Counted from the stretch's first letter, positions 12,603 to 25,502 are shown. The stretch is 64,000 bases of DNA from Tenebrio molitor (GCF_963966145.1 NC_091048.1:16182001-16246000), one strand, 5' to 3'. Numbers and translations are program-made. The notes: generated by a model not told the origin, from the sequence alone.

Positions 12603-15600
12603 ACATTTCTGTAAGACATCTCCAATTTTTTGTTTTGTTTTTGTTTTAAAAGTCCTTTAGGAGTGTGTTCAAGCAAGAAGTGAATACACACGTGTTGTAA
12701 ATCTAATGCATTAGCAATTTTTATATAAAATTTGATCAATAACTGTGCACAAATTGCCAATACTCGTATAATATTAAACAACTAATTTAGTAGATTAAAA
12801 TCTTTGACTTTCAATTATGAAAGCAGCCCATGTGTGGTGAGCAGTATCAGTAAGTTATCTCTATCTGGAATGAGACGAACATTTTTCGGGAAAATATTTC
12901 AACAGAACAGTATTCATGACCTATGTAGTTAAAGCTCTTGATGTTTCTTTATAAACCAAACTGATTTTAAAGCTCAACTTAAAAAGACAGAAACTAAGCA
13001 CCCCAGTAATTTCCTCTTAATGGTTCTTTACATTTATATAGGTGCTATTATTTTAAATATAGCAAATTTCTTAATCGAAACAAAGATTAATTAAGAACAT
13101 TCGACGTTATTCTAATTAGAATAGGTCAGTTTGGAGCAGCAGGTTGCAAAATAGTTAACAAAGAAAACGTTTCTTATGGCTTATCTGTTAACTGAATCTG
13201 GAGACGCTTCGTGACTTAGTGCGACTTTATCACGAGAATCTTATCGAGTAAATAAGAATGGACTGTACACAATTCCTGGTAACTCACGTGTGTATATCGC
13301 ACGTCCTTTTCAGTCCCATGTTAGAGGCGGCTGTCTGGGATCGTGAAGAATGTGAACATGTGCAGTATGATCAAATAAATCAGGAAACACACTTGGTTTT
13401 GTAACATTAAAAGCCGTGTCCCAGACCAATTCAGTCTTGTTTAATTTTCACGTCAAAACTAAGCCGTAGTATTTACGCTTTTAGTTAATTACAACAAAAG
13501 TCTACTAGAACGTGTATGTTTTCAATTACCGAAAATGGGAATACTATCTTCTTAATTAACATTAGTCATCATGAACCAGGGTTAGGCAATAGATTTCTTG
13601 AAATATTTGTTGCGCTGTATGAAACTGGGTTAGTCACTTTAATCTATAGACAAAACCCCAAAGTAGGTATGAGTAGTTAATCACGGAATCAGTTCGGTAG
13701 GATACATTTTCTGTTTTCTGAGGTCTCGAATCTCGATTAATCGGCATTTTGACGGTGTGTTTTTGACTCCTTTCAGACTGGGTAATACAGTACACTACAT
13801 ACAATGCCCAATTAATTTCCAAATTACGCGATACTATCTAGGAAAATAAAGGAGGAAATCGGTATGAAATGTACTGTTCCATGTAGACGATGTTCTGACT
13901 CACAATAGCTTACTTCCAGTTGTATTAGGACCAAACCATTTTAATGAATGAACCTGACATGAGAGTGAATAATATTGATTGAAATCTAACATTCATTATC
14001 TAGAAAGTAATTATGTTCTTGTCAAATTGTTCGAAAATTGTTTAACATGGAATAAGATAACGTTGTAAGTGTTTTTGCCTAGTACTCTCGCTGGATTGCC
14101 TCAAGCTTTGTTCCACAGAAGGGGAATCGGCTTTTGAAATACATTATTTTCATTTTCTTTGGCATTTTATTAGTACTACGCCAATGATTTTTAGAATTTA
14201 AAACAAACATTTGACAAATAATTATAAAATTATGATTTAAAATTTTAATATGCAACACAGGTTTAGAAAATTTTCTGCGAGCGTATGGTAGAAAATTAGT
14301 CTTTTCTGAGAGCAATAAAAGTTGAGGGGTGAACTGAATAATAGGTAATATGTATTTTGTTAAAAAGCTGTGAGAAATTAAGATTCCTTCAATTTGCGAA
14401 TTTGCGTGGCATAATTTAATGTTTATTCGTCACTTTGAGTGAGTGCGCTTTGACTTTTGCTTTATTATCGAAACAGACGTCTAAAGAGCGTCGCCAAAAA
14501 TGTAGTTTTAGAGATTTAACAGCCATGATGAAACTCAATTGAATCAAAATGAGTTTATCGGATTGTGAGCTTCTAAAAGTGCTTTTTAGCGTATGAAAGT
14601 CAATACTGAGAACACAAATATTTTTTCTGTCAGCAGTAAATTGATCAAGTCTTGCACATCAACGCTAATTCCGTGCACACCGCTAATTGCACATTAATGG
14701 GGAGCTTTTCATATGTTAATCTAATAAAGAGCTTCGACATAAACTCTATTAGTAACACGTTAATGGGCAAAGCACAACCTACGCAACCATTTTAACACAC
14801 ACTAACTCATTATGGTGTGAATAATAATCAGGATTTTTGGTAAATGAAAGTCGACTGAAATAATTGAAAATTTGGTCGTTCGCCGTCTCCGAATGCAGAA
14901 AACACATCAAAGTGAAATTTGTAATAAAGTTCGCATCAAGTTTAAAGACGACTCGTCCTAATTAGGAAATGAATCAGGGTTCGCCCATCCCCTGGATTCA
15001 GCCCGTTAGCACTGGAGCTTATTTTTCATATCGCAGTCTCATTTGTCGTACTGAAAGAGGACTGCATCACAATGCGATGATTGTCGGAGCATAAAACCTA
15101 ATGAAATGGTTTATTCATTCACCCATACTGTGATTAAAAAAAATAAGCGATTCTGACAGATCAATTTATTCTCGACGAGATTACCCCTTCAAATATTTGA
15201 AAAGTCACCGAAGGGTGATTGCCATTTTATGATAAAAAAGGTGCAGTCGGAGAACTTGAGAAGTTGGCAGTTCACTTGGCTAGACGTTATCTGGGAGTCA
15301 ATCGAACTTTTGTGAGAACAAAAACAGTTCTTAGTAAACTGAAATTAGACCTGTATAACGGGAAACTTCCTTCGTGGAAATTAAACCAGATGACTTTCCG
15401 TTTTCCAGGCCCTTCACTACTACCAATTTTAAAACATAATCAACTTATTCAAACCTGTGTAACAAATTATCATTTCCCTTGCGATTTTTTTCACAGTCAA
15501 ATAATAGAAACCACCCGGTTACAAATCGCCGTTATCAATGGAAGAAAATTAGAACACGCAAACTCCACTTGTTTGTTACGAGTATAGGTAATTGAATCAT

Positions 15601-15970
15601 AAAGAACATAACAGGTCGTTCATTCACTTTCAGAATTTAATTTCAAAACACAATAAAAGGACATTTGTTTCATAATATGGAAACAATTATGCTAATGTTA
15701 TCATAAAGTTTGGAAAGAAGTGGAGTTGGTGTTGAAGATGAATGTTATTACTTTACGTAAAAAATAACAAATTGAAATTGCATGGGTATTTTATGTGGAA
15801 AACTACAGGTTGGTCTGAAACACTAAAATTACGTCAATTAGATATTTAGCAATTTATAAAAGTTATATGATCAATTTTTTATCGTATGGAGTGCGATAAT
15901 GTATGTTTTACTACACACCGTGCACTAAAGTAATTGAAGGACAAAATTAGAGAAAAAAGCTAATTTATGT
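12603..15970. other. Unique AT-rich sequence
   Basis: No element termini and no recognisable protein. The open frame at 15219-15587 (122 codons) shows no domain and has unbiased composition; I treat it as chance. The stretch is slightly richer in unbroken unique DNA than its surroundings. Confidence 0.4.
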
Positions 15971-16446
15971 ATTAGGCATTAACGATCGTTTTGGGACCGA
16001 GTTGGCTATGATTTCTTTCATTTCATGTTGGACTAACTGACTCAGTGATGCAACGGATGCAATTTTTTTTTCTGTCAATGTCTGTTCGACGTTTTCTTGC
16101 CACCGCATTGCCAGATTTATCATTTTAATATTCGTAAGAAACTAAATGATTTATTAAGTGTGTAAAAATAATTTAAATTTCCGTCATAGGAACAGTCAAA
16201 ATTGTCAAAATAATTTTATTACGATAAAAAATTTCTATTAAACGATATAATTTAATTTAAAAAGGACAGACCACATTTAAGAGATTCGGCAACAATGTAC
16301 CTGCTCAGAAAATATAATCTTAAACTGAACCTAACACAAAAAGTGTCAATTTCCTTTAGGGAATTTAGTTATCACCGAGGTACTGCCAACAAAATCACTA
16401 GATGCTCATAGCCAACTCGGTCTCAAAAAGATCGTGAATGCCTAAT
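15971..16446. mobile_element. Foldback element with ~40 bp terminal repeats
   Basis: The left arm starts ATTAGGCATTAACGATCGTT and continues to GACCGAGTTGGCTATGA. The right arm is its near-complement, ending GATCGTGAATGCCTAAT. Total length is about 476 bp, with no TACAG tip and no obvious target duplication. No coding content seen; the transposon superfamily is not identified. Confidence 0.75.
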
Positions 16447-16490
16447 AATGATGTATTTGACTTTTTTTGTTTTCCCGGACGAGAACTACG

Positions 16491-16588
16491 GGGTCATTAT
16501 AAATGTTTGTCACAAATAGTGGGCGTAGCGGCGCACCTACAGCATAGCGCACAGCCACCTACGATGGGACAATCATTTATAATGACCC
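16491..16588. mobile_element. 98 bp foldback, GGGTCATTATAAATG termini
   Basis: GGGTCATTATAAATGTTTGT at the left matches the complement of ACAATCATTTATAATGACCC at the right (one mismatch). The interior is GC-rich (GGGCGTAGCGGCGCACC...). It begins 45 bp after the previous foldback ends. Confidence 0.75.
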
Positions 16589-16667
16589 TCTATAATAACG
16601 ATTAGCTGCTTTATGAAGCCAGATCTTGGTCCAAAAAACTGACTTTCTCTTTGCAGACTTTCACATA

Positions 16668-17129
16668 TACAGGGTTATTCACGTAAGATGATGAGCCTGA
16701 CCAGGTAAAAATGCAATCCAAAATACATTTACAAAGCATTCATTGTGTTTTGGTATTTAAAAATCAAATCAGGAATCCAAGTAGGTATTCTATTAGATTG
16801 AAAGGTATATCTGTCATTAGTCATTATATTTTTCGTTCATATTTAGTATTTGAAAATCTTTTCGAATGATGATAGAACCGAGATGATCCTACTATTCCTA
16901 CTTACCCATTACTTTTGTGATTTTAAGTGCTTATTATTGTTATTAAATCATACTTCGGTGAGAGAGGTATTTTTCTTTCAGAACTTGACATTCATTATGC
17001 TGACGTTAAAAGCTGTCTATGTTTTATGTGCATTATGATAATGTAATAGCGATCCAGATAGCTTTATAAATTGTATTTTGGGTTGCATTTTTACCTGGTC
17101 AGGCTCGTCATCATACGTGAATAACCCTA
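16668..17129 (+). mobile_element. MITE with a transposase N-terminal scrap
   Basis: It opens TACAGGGTTATTCACGTAAG and continues ATGATGAGCCTGACCAGGTAAAAATGCAA. The right end repeats this inverted with few changes; its last bases (CCCTAC instead of CCCTGTA) have decayed. TA precedes the left tip. The interior retains a short peptide similar to the start of DUF4817 transposases (see 16850), so this is an internally deleted derivative of an autonomous element. Confidence 0.8.
16850..16897 (+). pseudogene. Remnant of DUF4817 transposase start
   Basis: The reading KIFSNDDRTEMILLF resembles the first helix of DUF4817 transposases (pattern: YSN-E-(R/K)-x-(E/D)-MIL-IYG) and aligns with the clearer copy at 30794 (MYSNNEKGDMILIYG). 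Only about 15 codons survive. The identification rests on this alignment and on the shared MITE termini. Confidence 0.45.
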
Positions 17130-18380
17130 CCGTGAGTTTTTTATTTTACTGAACATAGGATTCATGAATCTGTAAGTTTGGTTGCCTATTTCAAATGAAT
17201 TGACTTGTCCATTTTAGAACTGAACATAGCCATTTTACATTGTATGTTCAGCGAAATAAAAAACGCAGTGTATATAAACTCGGATTTCTATTTTAAGGAT
17301 AAATTTAATTTTTACTCAAATAACACGTGAGACACTACATTATTATAGCACTCAGATGATCAGTGATTACACACACTTGATCTACGGCCTCGTCGTGCAA
17401 ACTTCACGTGTGTGTGATAATAATGCCTATATATCCCATTTGTTGCGGAAACAACTACATATTAGGAAATACCACCGGGAAATTATTATTTTATTATGTA
17501 TTAGCTTGGTTTGGGGCATTGTACTGTGGAATGCCATTAAATTTGTTTACCAAGCTGTTCCACATTATTGCGATTAGGATTATTCTTCACTAACTGGTTA
17601 AATTAATTTGAACGCATTGTTTAATTAAATGGATTCAGTTTAATCATTAAAATAGCCACGCGGTGCTTCAATAAACAAAAATAATAATTAATTACGACGT
17701 ATAGAAGAGACAAGTTTACACAACGGAATGGGCAGCTGATAAAACATTAATAAACATTAGGATAGATAATAATAATTGAATAAATGGCATTTCACACGTG
17801 AACGCGAATAATTGTGTAAATTATTTACCAACTTTTGGTTTTATCCATGAATTAATTAGTAACCACTGAAGTTTAAATGATAAAGAGCAGTTATGTGATG
17901 AAACATAAAGAAAACTTTTTTCAGTTTACCAACAAGAATAATTATTGTGTATTTGGTAAATAACTAAATTCTGATTAATTTATGTATTTGGAGTATTTTA
18001 GAAAATATTTTTCTACTCTTAATGTTAAAAATGTGTCATTTAACAAAACATCGAATGCAGTAAATTACTTATTGTTTTTGGTTGTTAGAAAAGCAATGCG
18101 GAAATTAAAATAACGGCATCAAGTATATTTTCTTGTTACTATTTGAATTTTGAATTATGTATTATAAATCCCAAGTCCATGTATTTTTTATTAAAAAGTA
18201 CTAGCACAATACATAGAACGGAAATTTGTACGTCGTAGGAAAAGTACAGTTTGCAACTTGCAAGAATTGCTCATCTTCGCACCAGTATGGTAGGCACTCA
18301 TCTTCGGGTCGGCGCCTTCAGACTCGTGCGAAAATGACTTACATTCTATGCTCGTTACCTTTCATACTTTCCACTTTATA
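17130..18380. other. Unique AT-rich sequence
   Basis: Overlapping short frames at 17356-17593 show no domain. No element termini seen. Confidence 0.4.
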
Positions 18381-18800
18381 TACAGGTGTCCCAGAACTGG
18401 CGAATCGAAATTAAAGGGCATATTTCTTAGTCGTAATGGAGGTGAAAAACGTTCAGAAAAATATTAAGGATGCAATAGCTTCTTAGTTATGAATTTTTCA
18501 ATTTGAGCAATAGTGTTCGAGCAGTTTTCACCAGAGAACTGAGTTGTTTCCTTCAGTTACTAAGTAACGTGTAATACGTATGAATAATAAAAATTACTAC
18601 TAAAATTATGTTTGCTAAGCAATTTAAAGTGTTCGTTGAATTTACTTGAAATTGAACAGCGACCTTCTGATTGGTCAACTTTAATTATTAATTACAATTA
18701 AATTACTACACTCTGACCATTTTTTTAACGCCATTGCTTTCATTTATCACCAACGAAAACGCACTCGAAATCTGATTCGCGTGTTCTGGGACACTCTGTA
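18381..18800. mobile_element. 420 bp MITE related to the 10828 mariner by its tips
   Basis: The left end TACAGGTGTCCCAGAACTGG is preceded by TA. The right end is the inverse of TACAGAGTGTCCCAGAACAC, and both then continue GCGAATC(G/A). Outer bases are TA at the left and TG at the right, so one target copy has mutated. The outer 16 bp match the mariner at 10828; the interior does not, apart from a shared GATTGGTCAACTT tract. No coding content. Confidence 0.82.
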
Positions 18801-18900
18801 TGTAGTTGACAGTTATAAAGATCGTTGCAATGACACACAACCAACTGTCGTATATTTCAGAGTTTCTTCAAGCACATTTCCTTGTTTTAATTAGTACCTA

Positions 18901-19108
18901 TACAGGGTGTTATTAAAAGTTGTACAGATATTTTAACCACGAGCTACTGGCTTTATGTAGAACTCGGAAAAACTATCTAAAAAATTCTGTCAAAAAATAA
19001 AATGACACTTATTTTTTGAACTACATTTTTTTTATTGCTTTTAGTTTTCTACGGTGTCAAACAACCTCGTAGGTAAAATTTCGGGACATTTTAAAAATAC
19101 ACCCTGTA
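18901..19108 (+). mobile_element. MITE copy 1 (TACAGGGTGTTATTAAAAG family)
   Basis: A 208 bp unit opening TACAGGGTGTTATTAAAAGT and closing AAAAATACACCCTGTA, with TA on both sides. It is about 85-90 percent identical by eye to the inverted copy at 19209-19405. No protein coding. Confidence 0.85.
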
Positions 19109-19208
19109 TATCATATTTTATAAAACGCACACCAATGCGGTTTCCTTGTTTTAAAGCATATTTCCTATAGGTTACTTCGTATTGGCGTACATTTTATAAA
19201 ACATGATA
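19109..19208. repeat. Palindromic spacer between two opposed MITE copies
   Basis: The spacer is itself an inverted repeat: TATCATATTTTATAAAACG at the left, with the complement of CATTTTATAAAACATGATA at the right, and an internal ACCAATGCGG / CGTATTGGCG pair. The whole interval 18901-19405 therefore folds as one long hairpin. Confidence 0.8.
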
Positions 19209-19405
19209 TACAGGGTGTATTTTTACAATATGCCGAAATTTTACCTTCGAGGTTGTAGGACAACGTAGGAAACTAAAAGCAATTTAAAAAAATTGTAGCT
19301 CAAAAAATTAATGTCATTTTATTTTTTGACAGAAATTTTTAGAGTTCTACACGAAGCCAGTAGTTCGTGGTTAAAATATCTGTACAACTTTCAATAACAC
19401 CCTGT
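19209..19405 (-). mobile_element. MITE copy 2, inverted relative to copy 1
   Basis: It reads on the minus strand as TACAGGGTGTTATTGAAAGT onward, ending at TACACCCTGTA next to the spacer. It differs from copy 1 by scattered substitutions and small indels. TA lies on the spacer side; the outer side reads GA, so one target copy is degenerate. Confidence 0.85.
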
Positions 19406-20164
19406 AGATGTATTTTACGCCTAAATTACTTCTGCTTTTTGTTTATATTTTTATTTTTTAATTAATTCCATTTAACTAAATTTTAATGTGGTTTAATTAG
19501 ATTTTCCTCTAACTACACTTCAAACCACATGATTTTAAAACATTTACTTTTAGAACAAAATTGTACACATTCTGTAGTGTTTTTTAAATACTTCATAAGA
19601 CTGATAATTTATAAAAGAGATTATAACCTCCCTTGACGTTCTCTCATTATTCTAGTTTTGAAACTTCGCTGTTTGCAAGAAATGTAAGATAAACTTTCTT
19701 TTTTAAAAGAACTGAAATTTTAAAATGATTAGTGACATTCTTTTATTACACTGAAGGATAAGCCAGATGCAAGACTTGAGATATATCATTCATATAATTT
19801 ATCTTCAGTTATTAAAAATTCTCATTTATCGGGAACTGTGATTGTGCAAAGAGCATTGCAGTAAATAGTCATAATCTTTCATTTAATGGTGGTTTACTGA
19901 ATAGCTGTTCTATTATAATAATGATAGGATTGTTTTCCATAGTAGGTATACCTGATTTTTTTTCGAATTTTTTTTTTTTCAATAATGCTATTTTATTTAT
20001 TTATTTTTGCGGTTACTGTTAATTGTATTCTAACATGTGGCATATCGTTGGATTCAGAAAAATAACCTCTTTCATAATCAGAATAAAAAAATATACCAAG
20101 CTATTTGAACAAACAAAGTTGACTATCATCCGACTTTGAATGACTTTTTGAAAAATAGTAGTTT
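19406..20164. other. Unique AT-rich sequence
   Basis: Nothing recognised apart from poly-T runs near 19960. Confidence 0.4.
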
Positions 20165-20376
20165 ATTTAACGAGTTTGTGTGCCAAACAAAAAGGCCCAA
20201 TTTACACACGAACGAGTTGAATACAACGTTTTTTTGTTCGACGAACCCCTTAAAGGCTCCAAATCGCTTAAAATCTTTAAAATTAGCTTGACGTTTCGTT
20301 TTGACAAGTTGTGACATTTATCAAAATCCGTTCACACGGGAGAAAATTCTCAAATTCTGACAGTGTCGAACAAATA
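20165..20376 (-). repeat. Dispersed repeat family R1, copy 1
   Basis: It shares about 190 bp with 43140-43360 and 55285-55490, including AAAGGCCCAATTTACACACG, TTGTTCGACGA and the end TTCTGACAGTGTCGAACAAA. On the minus strand copies 1 and 2 read open with the same peptide (LVKTKRQANFKDFKRFGAF and similar), but copy 3 is interrupted in that frame. I read it as a non-coding repeat. Confidence 0.8.
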
Positions 20377-23300
20377 AATTTAATCTATATTGTGCTTATA
20401 GTGTTTTTAAAGTGATTTATTTCAGTTTTTGTTTTATTTAAATCGAGCCATAAATAACGGGGATATGGCTTGGCGCGTTTTTGAGGACGCACCCTGTATA
20501 TTTTTCGCATAAATCAAAATATGATATCGCTCAGTTTCACTAAATATTTATATTTCAATAGGCTATGAATACTACAACAAATTTGATGAAGAATGATTTT
20601 CAAAAATGTTTACGCTACAACATTTTTTTTGGATAGATCAAACCTATCGCAAATGCTCGCAGTTCATGATTTTATGTGTATACATTTAAAAAGTATTGAC
20701 ATTTTGTGAACATAAACATTCCACGGTAGACTTTCAACATTTCTACAAACTTACGTACTTCATTCACATCTTTAATAGGTATATTTTATGATAGTGGATG
20801 TTGAAAAAGAAAACGCAGAAAATTTCAAATTGTTCTTTATCTTTATAAACCGCCTTATTACCTAAGTTTTTTTTCTAGAACCATGTAATTTAATAACCTC
20901 TACAACATACGTAAATTAATAAATAATCCGTTATTACGATCGAAAAACTGCTCTTATTTGCTAAAAGATCGATATCTATCAAACACTTGAGCAGTCTTAC
21001 ATCTCTAAAAACTTGGGTATTTTATTAAAATTTCGCCCCACAAAGTTACGATAAGGTTTAAACTTTTGTTCGGATTTATAGACAAGACTCTTGACTTAGA
21101 TTTGATCCTTATCATTGACTCTAATTTCTCTAAAGTCTCAGTAGAGCTAGTCTTCTTTATGAATGCGACACTTAAACTTGCTGGAATGAATCTGCTACGA
21201 ATTTATGCTTTCTCTGACACTACGTAAAGTTGTGTGTAATATTAAGTCAAGAATATTCTTACAAGCCGAGAAACATGCACAGAAGTAATTCACATTCGAA
21301 AAAGAGAAATGTATCCGATATATTGCAGCGTTCTGCCGTTTTGACGTGTCTCTTATTCATCTTATGACGCATTTAATTTAATATACAGTGAAACGATTTC
21401 ATGTCTGAAAAGGGAAAAAGCCCTTATACACCAAGTCAATGATAAATAGAATGCGACTTCACTAATGTAGCGTGAACCAACATGGCATTCTGCTAGAAAC
21501 CAGATTTGTTCCCCACCTAAGCTCTTGTAACTTTTGACATTTCTGGGAAATATACCATAAAGCTTTTACGCAGCCTAGACTTTTCGGATTAATCAAACTT
21601 TGATAATTAATTTAGGATGGAAGCTTTTTTCGTGGTTGTTCAATTGTGAATATTTAATTTCTTAATGAAAGTCTAGAGAGTAAGCAACAAGCGACACTTT
21701 CTGAATTCGAATCGTCCCTCACGGTAGCATGTTAATCACTCTAAAGAGAATTTTTGTATAGATTAGCGAATTATTAATTAGCTGAATTTGTAGAATGGAC
21801 GCCAGAAATATGGACTTTCCAATTAGTTAAGCTTATTGATCCCTAGAGATAGAAGCTTTATAAAGCTCCATGAACCATGCAGGATATTGGCCGAGCGTAT
21901 GCAAATTCACGTTTGTCTTTTAACTGTATTCTATTATGGCCCGAAAACAATTAACGCTGATTCATCTTTCGCCCCTCTGCCTTTCGAAGGGGTGCACTAA
22001 ATTACTTGACTATTTAAAATTATGTGTTTAATTTCAAAAGATACTGTCGTCGAGAAACAAGCAGGGATGGTGCGAAACGAAGAATCTCGATGAATTTGAA
22101 ATTTAATTGGAAATCGATTAAGCAATTATCTTTCAATTAATTTGAAACAAGAGTGGAACGAAGTTATTTTAAATGTGAATGCATAAAACATCGAGGGCTA
22201 TACCCATCTGCTAAAAGTATCACTGACACGCGAGACCCTCATCTTCGCTGCTCTTGAATTATTCAAATTCCAAATAAAAAGTAAACAGCTGAATAGACGA
22301 TTCTCACTTGGATTGACTTTGCCAAACTCTGAATCAACATGACGAAAAAAATCGATGACCTCTGATGTAAAGCTCGTCCAAACAAAGATTAATAACGGAT
22401 TTCCATAAATAATTAGAGGGGAGGAATTGGAAAAATTGTACAGTACGGGGTAAAATAAACGAAGAGAGGGCCCCAAAGCGAGGCTAGAAGCGTATGTTTT
22501 TTTAATGAGCGTGGGAGTCCCAGACGAAATCAAGTGTTGCGCTGTGCTAGCGCATCGAACGGTCAATTGCAACACTACCTCACCGGCTAAATAAATTATC
22601 CTGGCGTGTGTCCTATCAGGATTAGTAGGGAACTGTAGATATACACGTCCAATGTTTTTTTAATGTCGTAAAGAATTCATTCTTTCTATTTGACTACACG
22701 AATTGAAACGATTATTTGAGAATCGTTGAACAGATGCGACCAGAATTTGTTCAGAATGAAATGAAGGAGAAACGAGAATTTCCTTTCCTCCTCTTAAATT
22801 TTCTGCCGTCCTAATTTTCTTTACTCTCTTATTTATTTGTTTCGCAGCTTTTCTCATACAGGTTATTAAAAGTGCTACAGGGAAAGCTCCTCACATTTTC
22901 AATTAGTTCCCGTGAAAATATTCAAATCTTGCAAATTTTCACCTCGAATTCTCCAGGTGACAAGACAATTTTTTCAGGATGTTAAATTGAACGCTGAAGT
23001 TAGATGCAATAACCTCGAAACCAGCAAAGTTCGATCGAACACAATTCAGGTCCAATGATCATTTATATGGAAAATAGGTAATATCTGCCCAACTATGGCA
23101 AGAGGTGAAGTAATAACGGCCAATATGCTTCTGCGTCCTCATTCAGGAGCTGCTAAGTGGAGAACACCGCGTTTGTGCGGATTAAACCGACGAAATAAAA
23201 ACCCGAAACTTTATCAATCAATTTGCAGGAATAGCCATAAATTTTCCAAAGCTTTTCGCGAATATAATCGCCCAAAAAGTTAAAAAATCGACGGTAATAG

Positions 23301-24240
23301 CATAAGGAATGGCCTCTGCTGCTCTAATATTTATCGTCTAATTTCAGACAAGCAGTTTTCAGTTTCGAACTTGGAACATACTTCAGCACCTGATAATAAA
23401 TTGATAATGACCCGATGACGTGCGTATTTACGACTGCGCTTCTTTTCACGCGATGGTAATTTAAATTTTCTTTCCACCCGCTTATTTCCGACCTTTTATT
23501 TATCCCCCAGTCATATATTTAATTAAGTAGCAATCTAACATCGCAGCTCAAAAATGTAATAATAATAACAGCACGAAGAACATTGCAGGTGCAAATTGGA
23601 GTGGCGCCCTCTGATGTCGATAACCTCCGCGTTTCACGGCAGGATGTCGTTAAAGTTTCAAGCACTCCTCGGAGTGTTTATACTTCGCATATACTGTCAA
23701 ATTTCTTGGCAACATTGTACCACTGTGTTCTGCAGTTTTGTCCTTTTGTGCCTCTGTATCACTTGTAAATTAAGTATGAAGAAATGTTTGTTATAAATAC
23801 ATAAAGCCACCTACTGTTTAATATTTTGTTTATTTAAATTGTCTTAAATTGAATATATGAATGACTATAAAAAACTTTCACAGTGTCAAGGAAAATGCAC
23901 AATGATGAAAATGTCCATGGACATTCTGACAAAATAAAAAAATTGAAAATATGCAATGTAAAGTGTGATGTCTAAACTTTAGAATTAATTCTGTAAATTC
24001 TAAATTGTAGATTTTACTTAAAAAACCTCGTACAGGTTAATCTTATTTTTTAAAGTGTATCTTTTCAGATCATTGTCATTTTCGATCGTTTTTTGTTATT
24101 ACGCTATGACGTCATTCACAATTTTTTAAATGCCATATTTTTGAAGTGATATTTAGAATAGAGGTTAGAATTCCAAATTAATCTATATGGCACAATATGT
24201 TATTGACATTGAGAATTTTCGAGTTAAATAAGTTTAAACT
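20377..24240. other. Unique sequence with one solitary MITE tip
   Basis: GACGCACCCTGTATA at about 20487-20500 is the inverted tip of a TACAGGGTGCGTCC-type element whose partner I could not find. The minus-strand frame at 22198-22575 (125 codons) and those at 22660-22857 and 23583-23796 show no domain. The rest is AT-rich, with no recognised elements. Confidence 0.45.
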
Positions 24241-24760
24241 AAAAGTGTAGCGATAAGTTCCATGGCGCTCTGTTAGTACCCTCTCCGGATGCCTCAAGGA
24301 TGCCCCAGTATGGGAGTAACTACCCCTACTAGCCTGCTATTGGCCGAAGCCCTTGAACCTCGCTAGAAGCCCAGCTACAGAACTACTCGGAAGCCGAGCG
24401 CGCTTAGTACGCTGCTTTGCATTCGAGAGGTGGGTGTGGGTTTTTTCACGGATAGGCGAAATGCCGGGTCAGTACTCACCCCTCAGTACCTTCCTTCCAC
24501 ACCGTACCCAACCCGAACATTTTGCTGTGGTTGTGCCGTCCCTCCCTCGGGAGGTAATGAAAGATAATCCCTATACCTTCTTACCTTTCGGAGCCTTCGT
24601 TAGCAACTCCAACTCACCTTCCTTTTGCATTGGCTGCCGGTGTTGAGTGAAACCAAGTTCCCGAAGAGTTCGTTAGCAACTCCAACTCACCTTCCTTTTA
24701 CACTGGCTGCCGGTGTCGAGTGAAACCGAGTTCCAAGGAAGAGTGTCATTTGAAAAAAAA
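24241..24760. repeat. GC-rich repeat-derived block, probably a retroelement piece
   Basis: Base composition changes sharply from AT-rich flanks to about half G+C, then returns after a run of nine A at about 24752. It includes CCCAGTATGGGAGTAACTAC and a tandem pair at 24600-24733. Such blocks are typical of untranslated parts of insect non-LTR elements, but I could not identify any coding region or assign a family. The A run suggests plus-strand orientation. Confidence 0.5.
24600..24733. repeat. Tandem duplication, ~71 bp period
   Basis: CGTTAGCAACTCCAACTCAC followed by CTTCCTTTTGCATTGGCTGCCGGTGTTGAGTG occurs twice, with a few substitutions. The copies start at 24599 and 24670. Confidence 0.9.
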
Positions 24761-25502
24761 ACAAGTTGATATTCATCTGTCAAAAACTGGACGCAAGAAA
24801 AAATATTTATAATGGTGTTTCCAAAATTATTTCATTTGATGTGTCGTTTATTCAAATCGGATCAAAAATAAACAAGATACACCAGCAAAGCCGCAGGCAA
24901 AAGAGAGTTAATAATAAAATACTCAGTTGTGAAATAAAATCTAACGATATATTAATAGTAAGGTTTTTGGTTTAACGATCAATGTGGTGTTTAATTCTGT
25001 ATAAGATTAAGTCTTTCATCTGTCAGTGGTGTTGCCCCAATTATTATTTCATCAACATCCACAAGAAAGTGTCGAATAATTATTATAACTTAACAAATTT
25101 AACCGCTTTATGTGCCCGCTGTTCTGATTTACGGGCTCTAGACTCGTGATTAATAGACCCAGGCGTTAATGCGGTTCTTCTTATACATGCTATAGCTATA
25201 GCAACAGCCACCTAGCAACATTTTCGCTGTTTACGTAAACATCGATTGGATGTTGTGAGCACGGTGTGTAATAAATATCACAAATATAATATATCTTTCA
25301 GGGCTCCATCGAGGATGTAGCATACAATAATCCTAAGCTACAACATAGTGTTAGAATAAAATAATAATAATATTTACGTACACTGATTACAAACGATCAA
25401 ATAACTTACCTGATTAGTATTAACTCTGCTAATGTGACAATCAGTGTAAGTAGAAGATCTCAAGGTTTATTCGAGTGACTTTAAAACTTACTTCAGGTAG
25501 AT
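24761..25502. other. Unique AT-rich sequence
   Basis: The frame at 24766-24975 has no recognisable domain. No element termini. Confidence 0.4.

Noticed and set aside
15219..15587. A 122-codon plus-strand gene
   Set aside because: No recognisable motif and no neighbouring exon; the frame opens without a supported start.
22198..22575. A 125-codon minus-strand gene
   Set aside because: No domain, no homology I recognise, no splice or start context, and the peptide composition fits chance translation.
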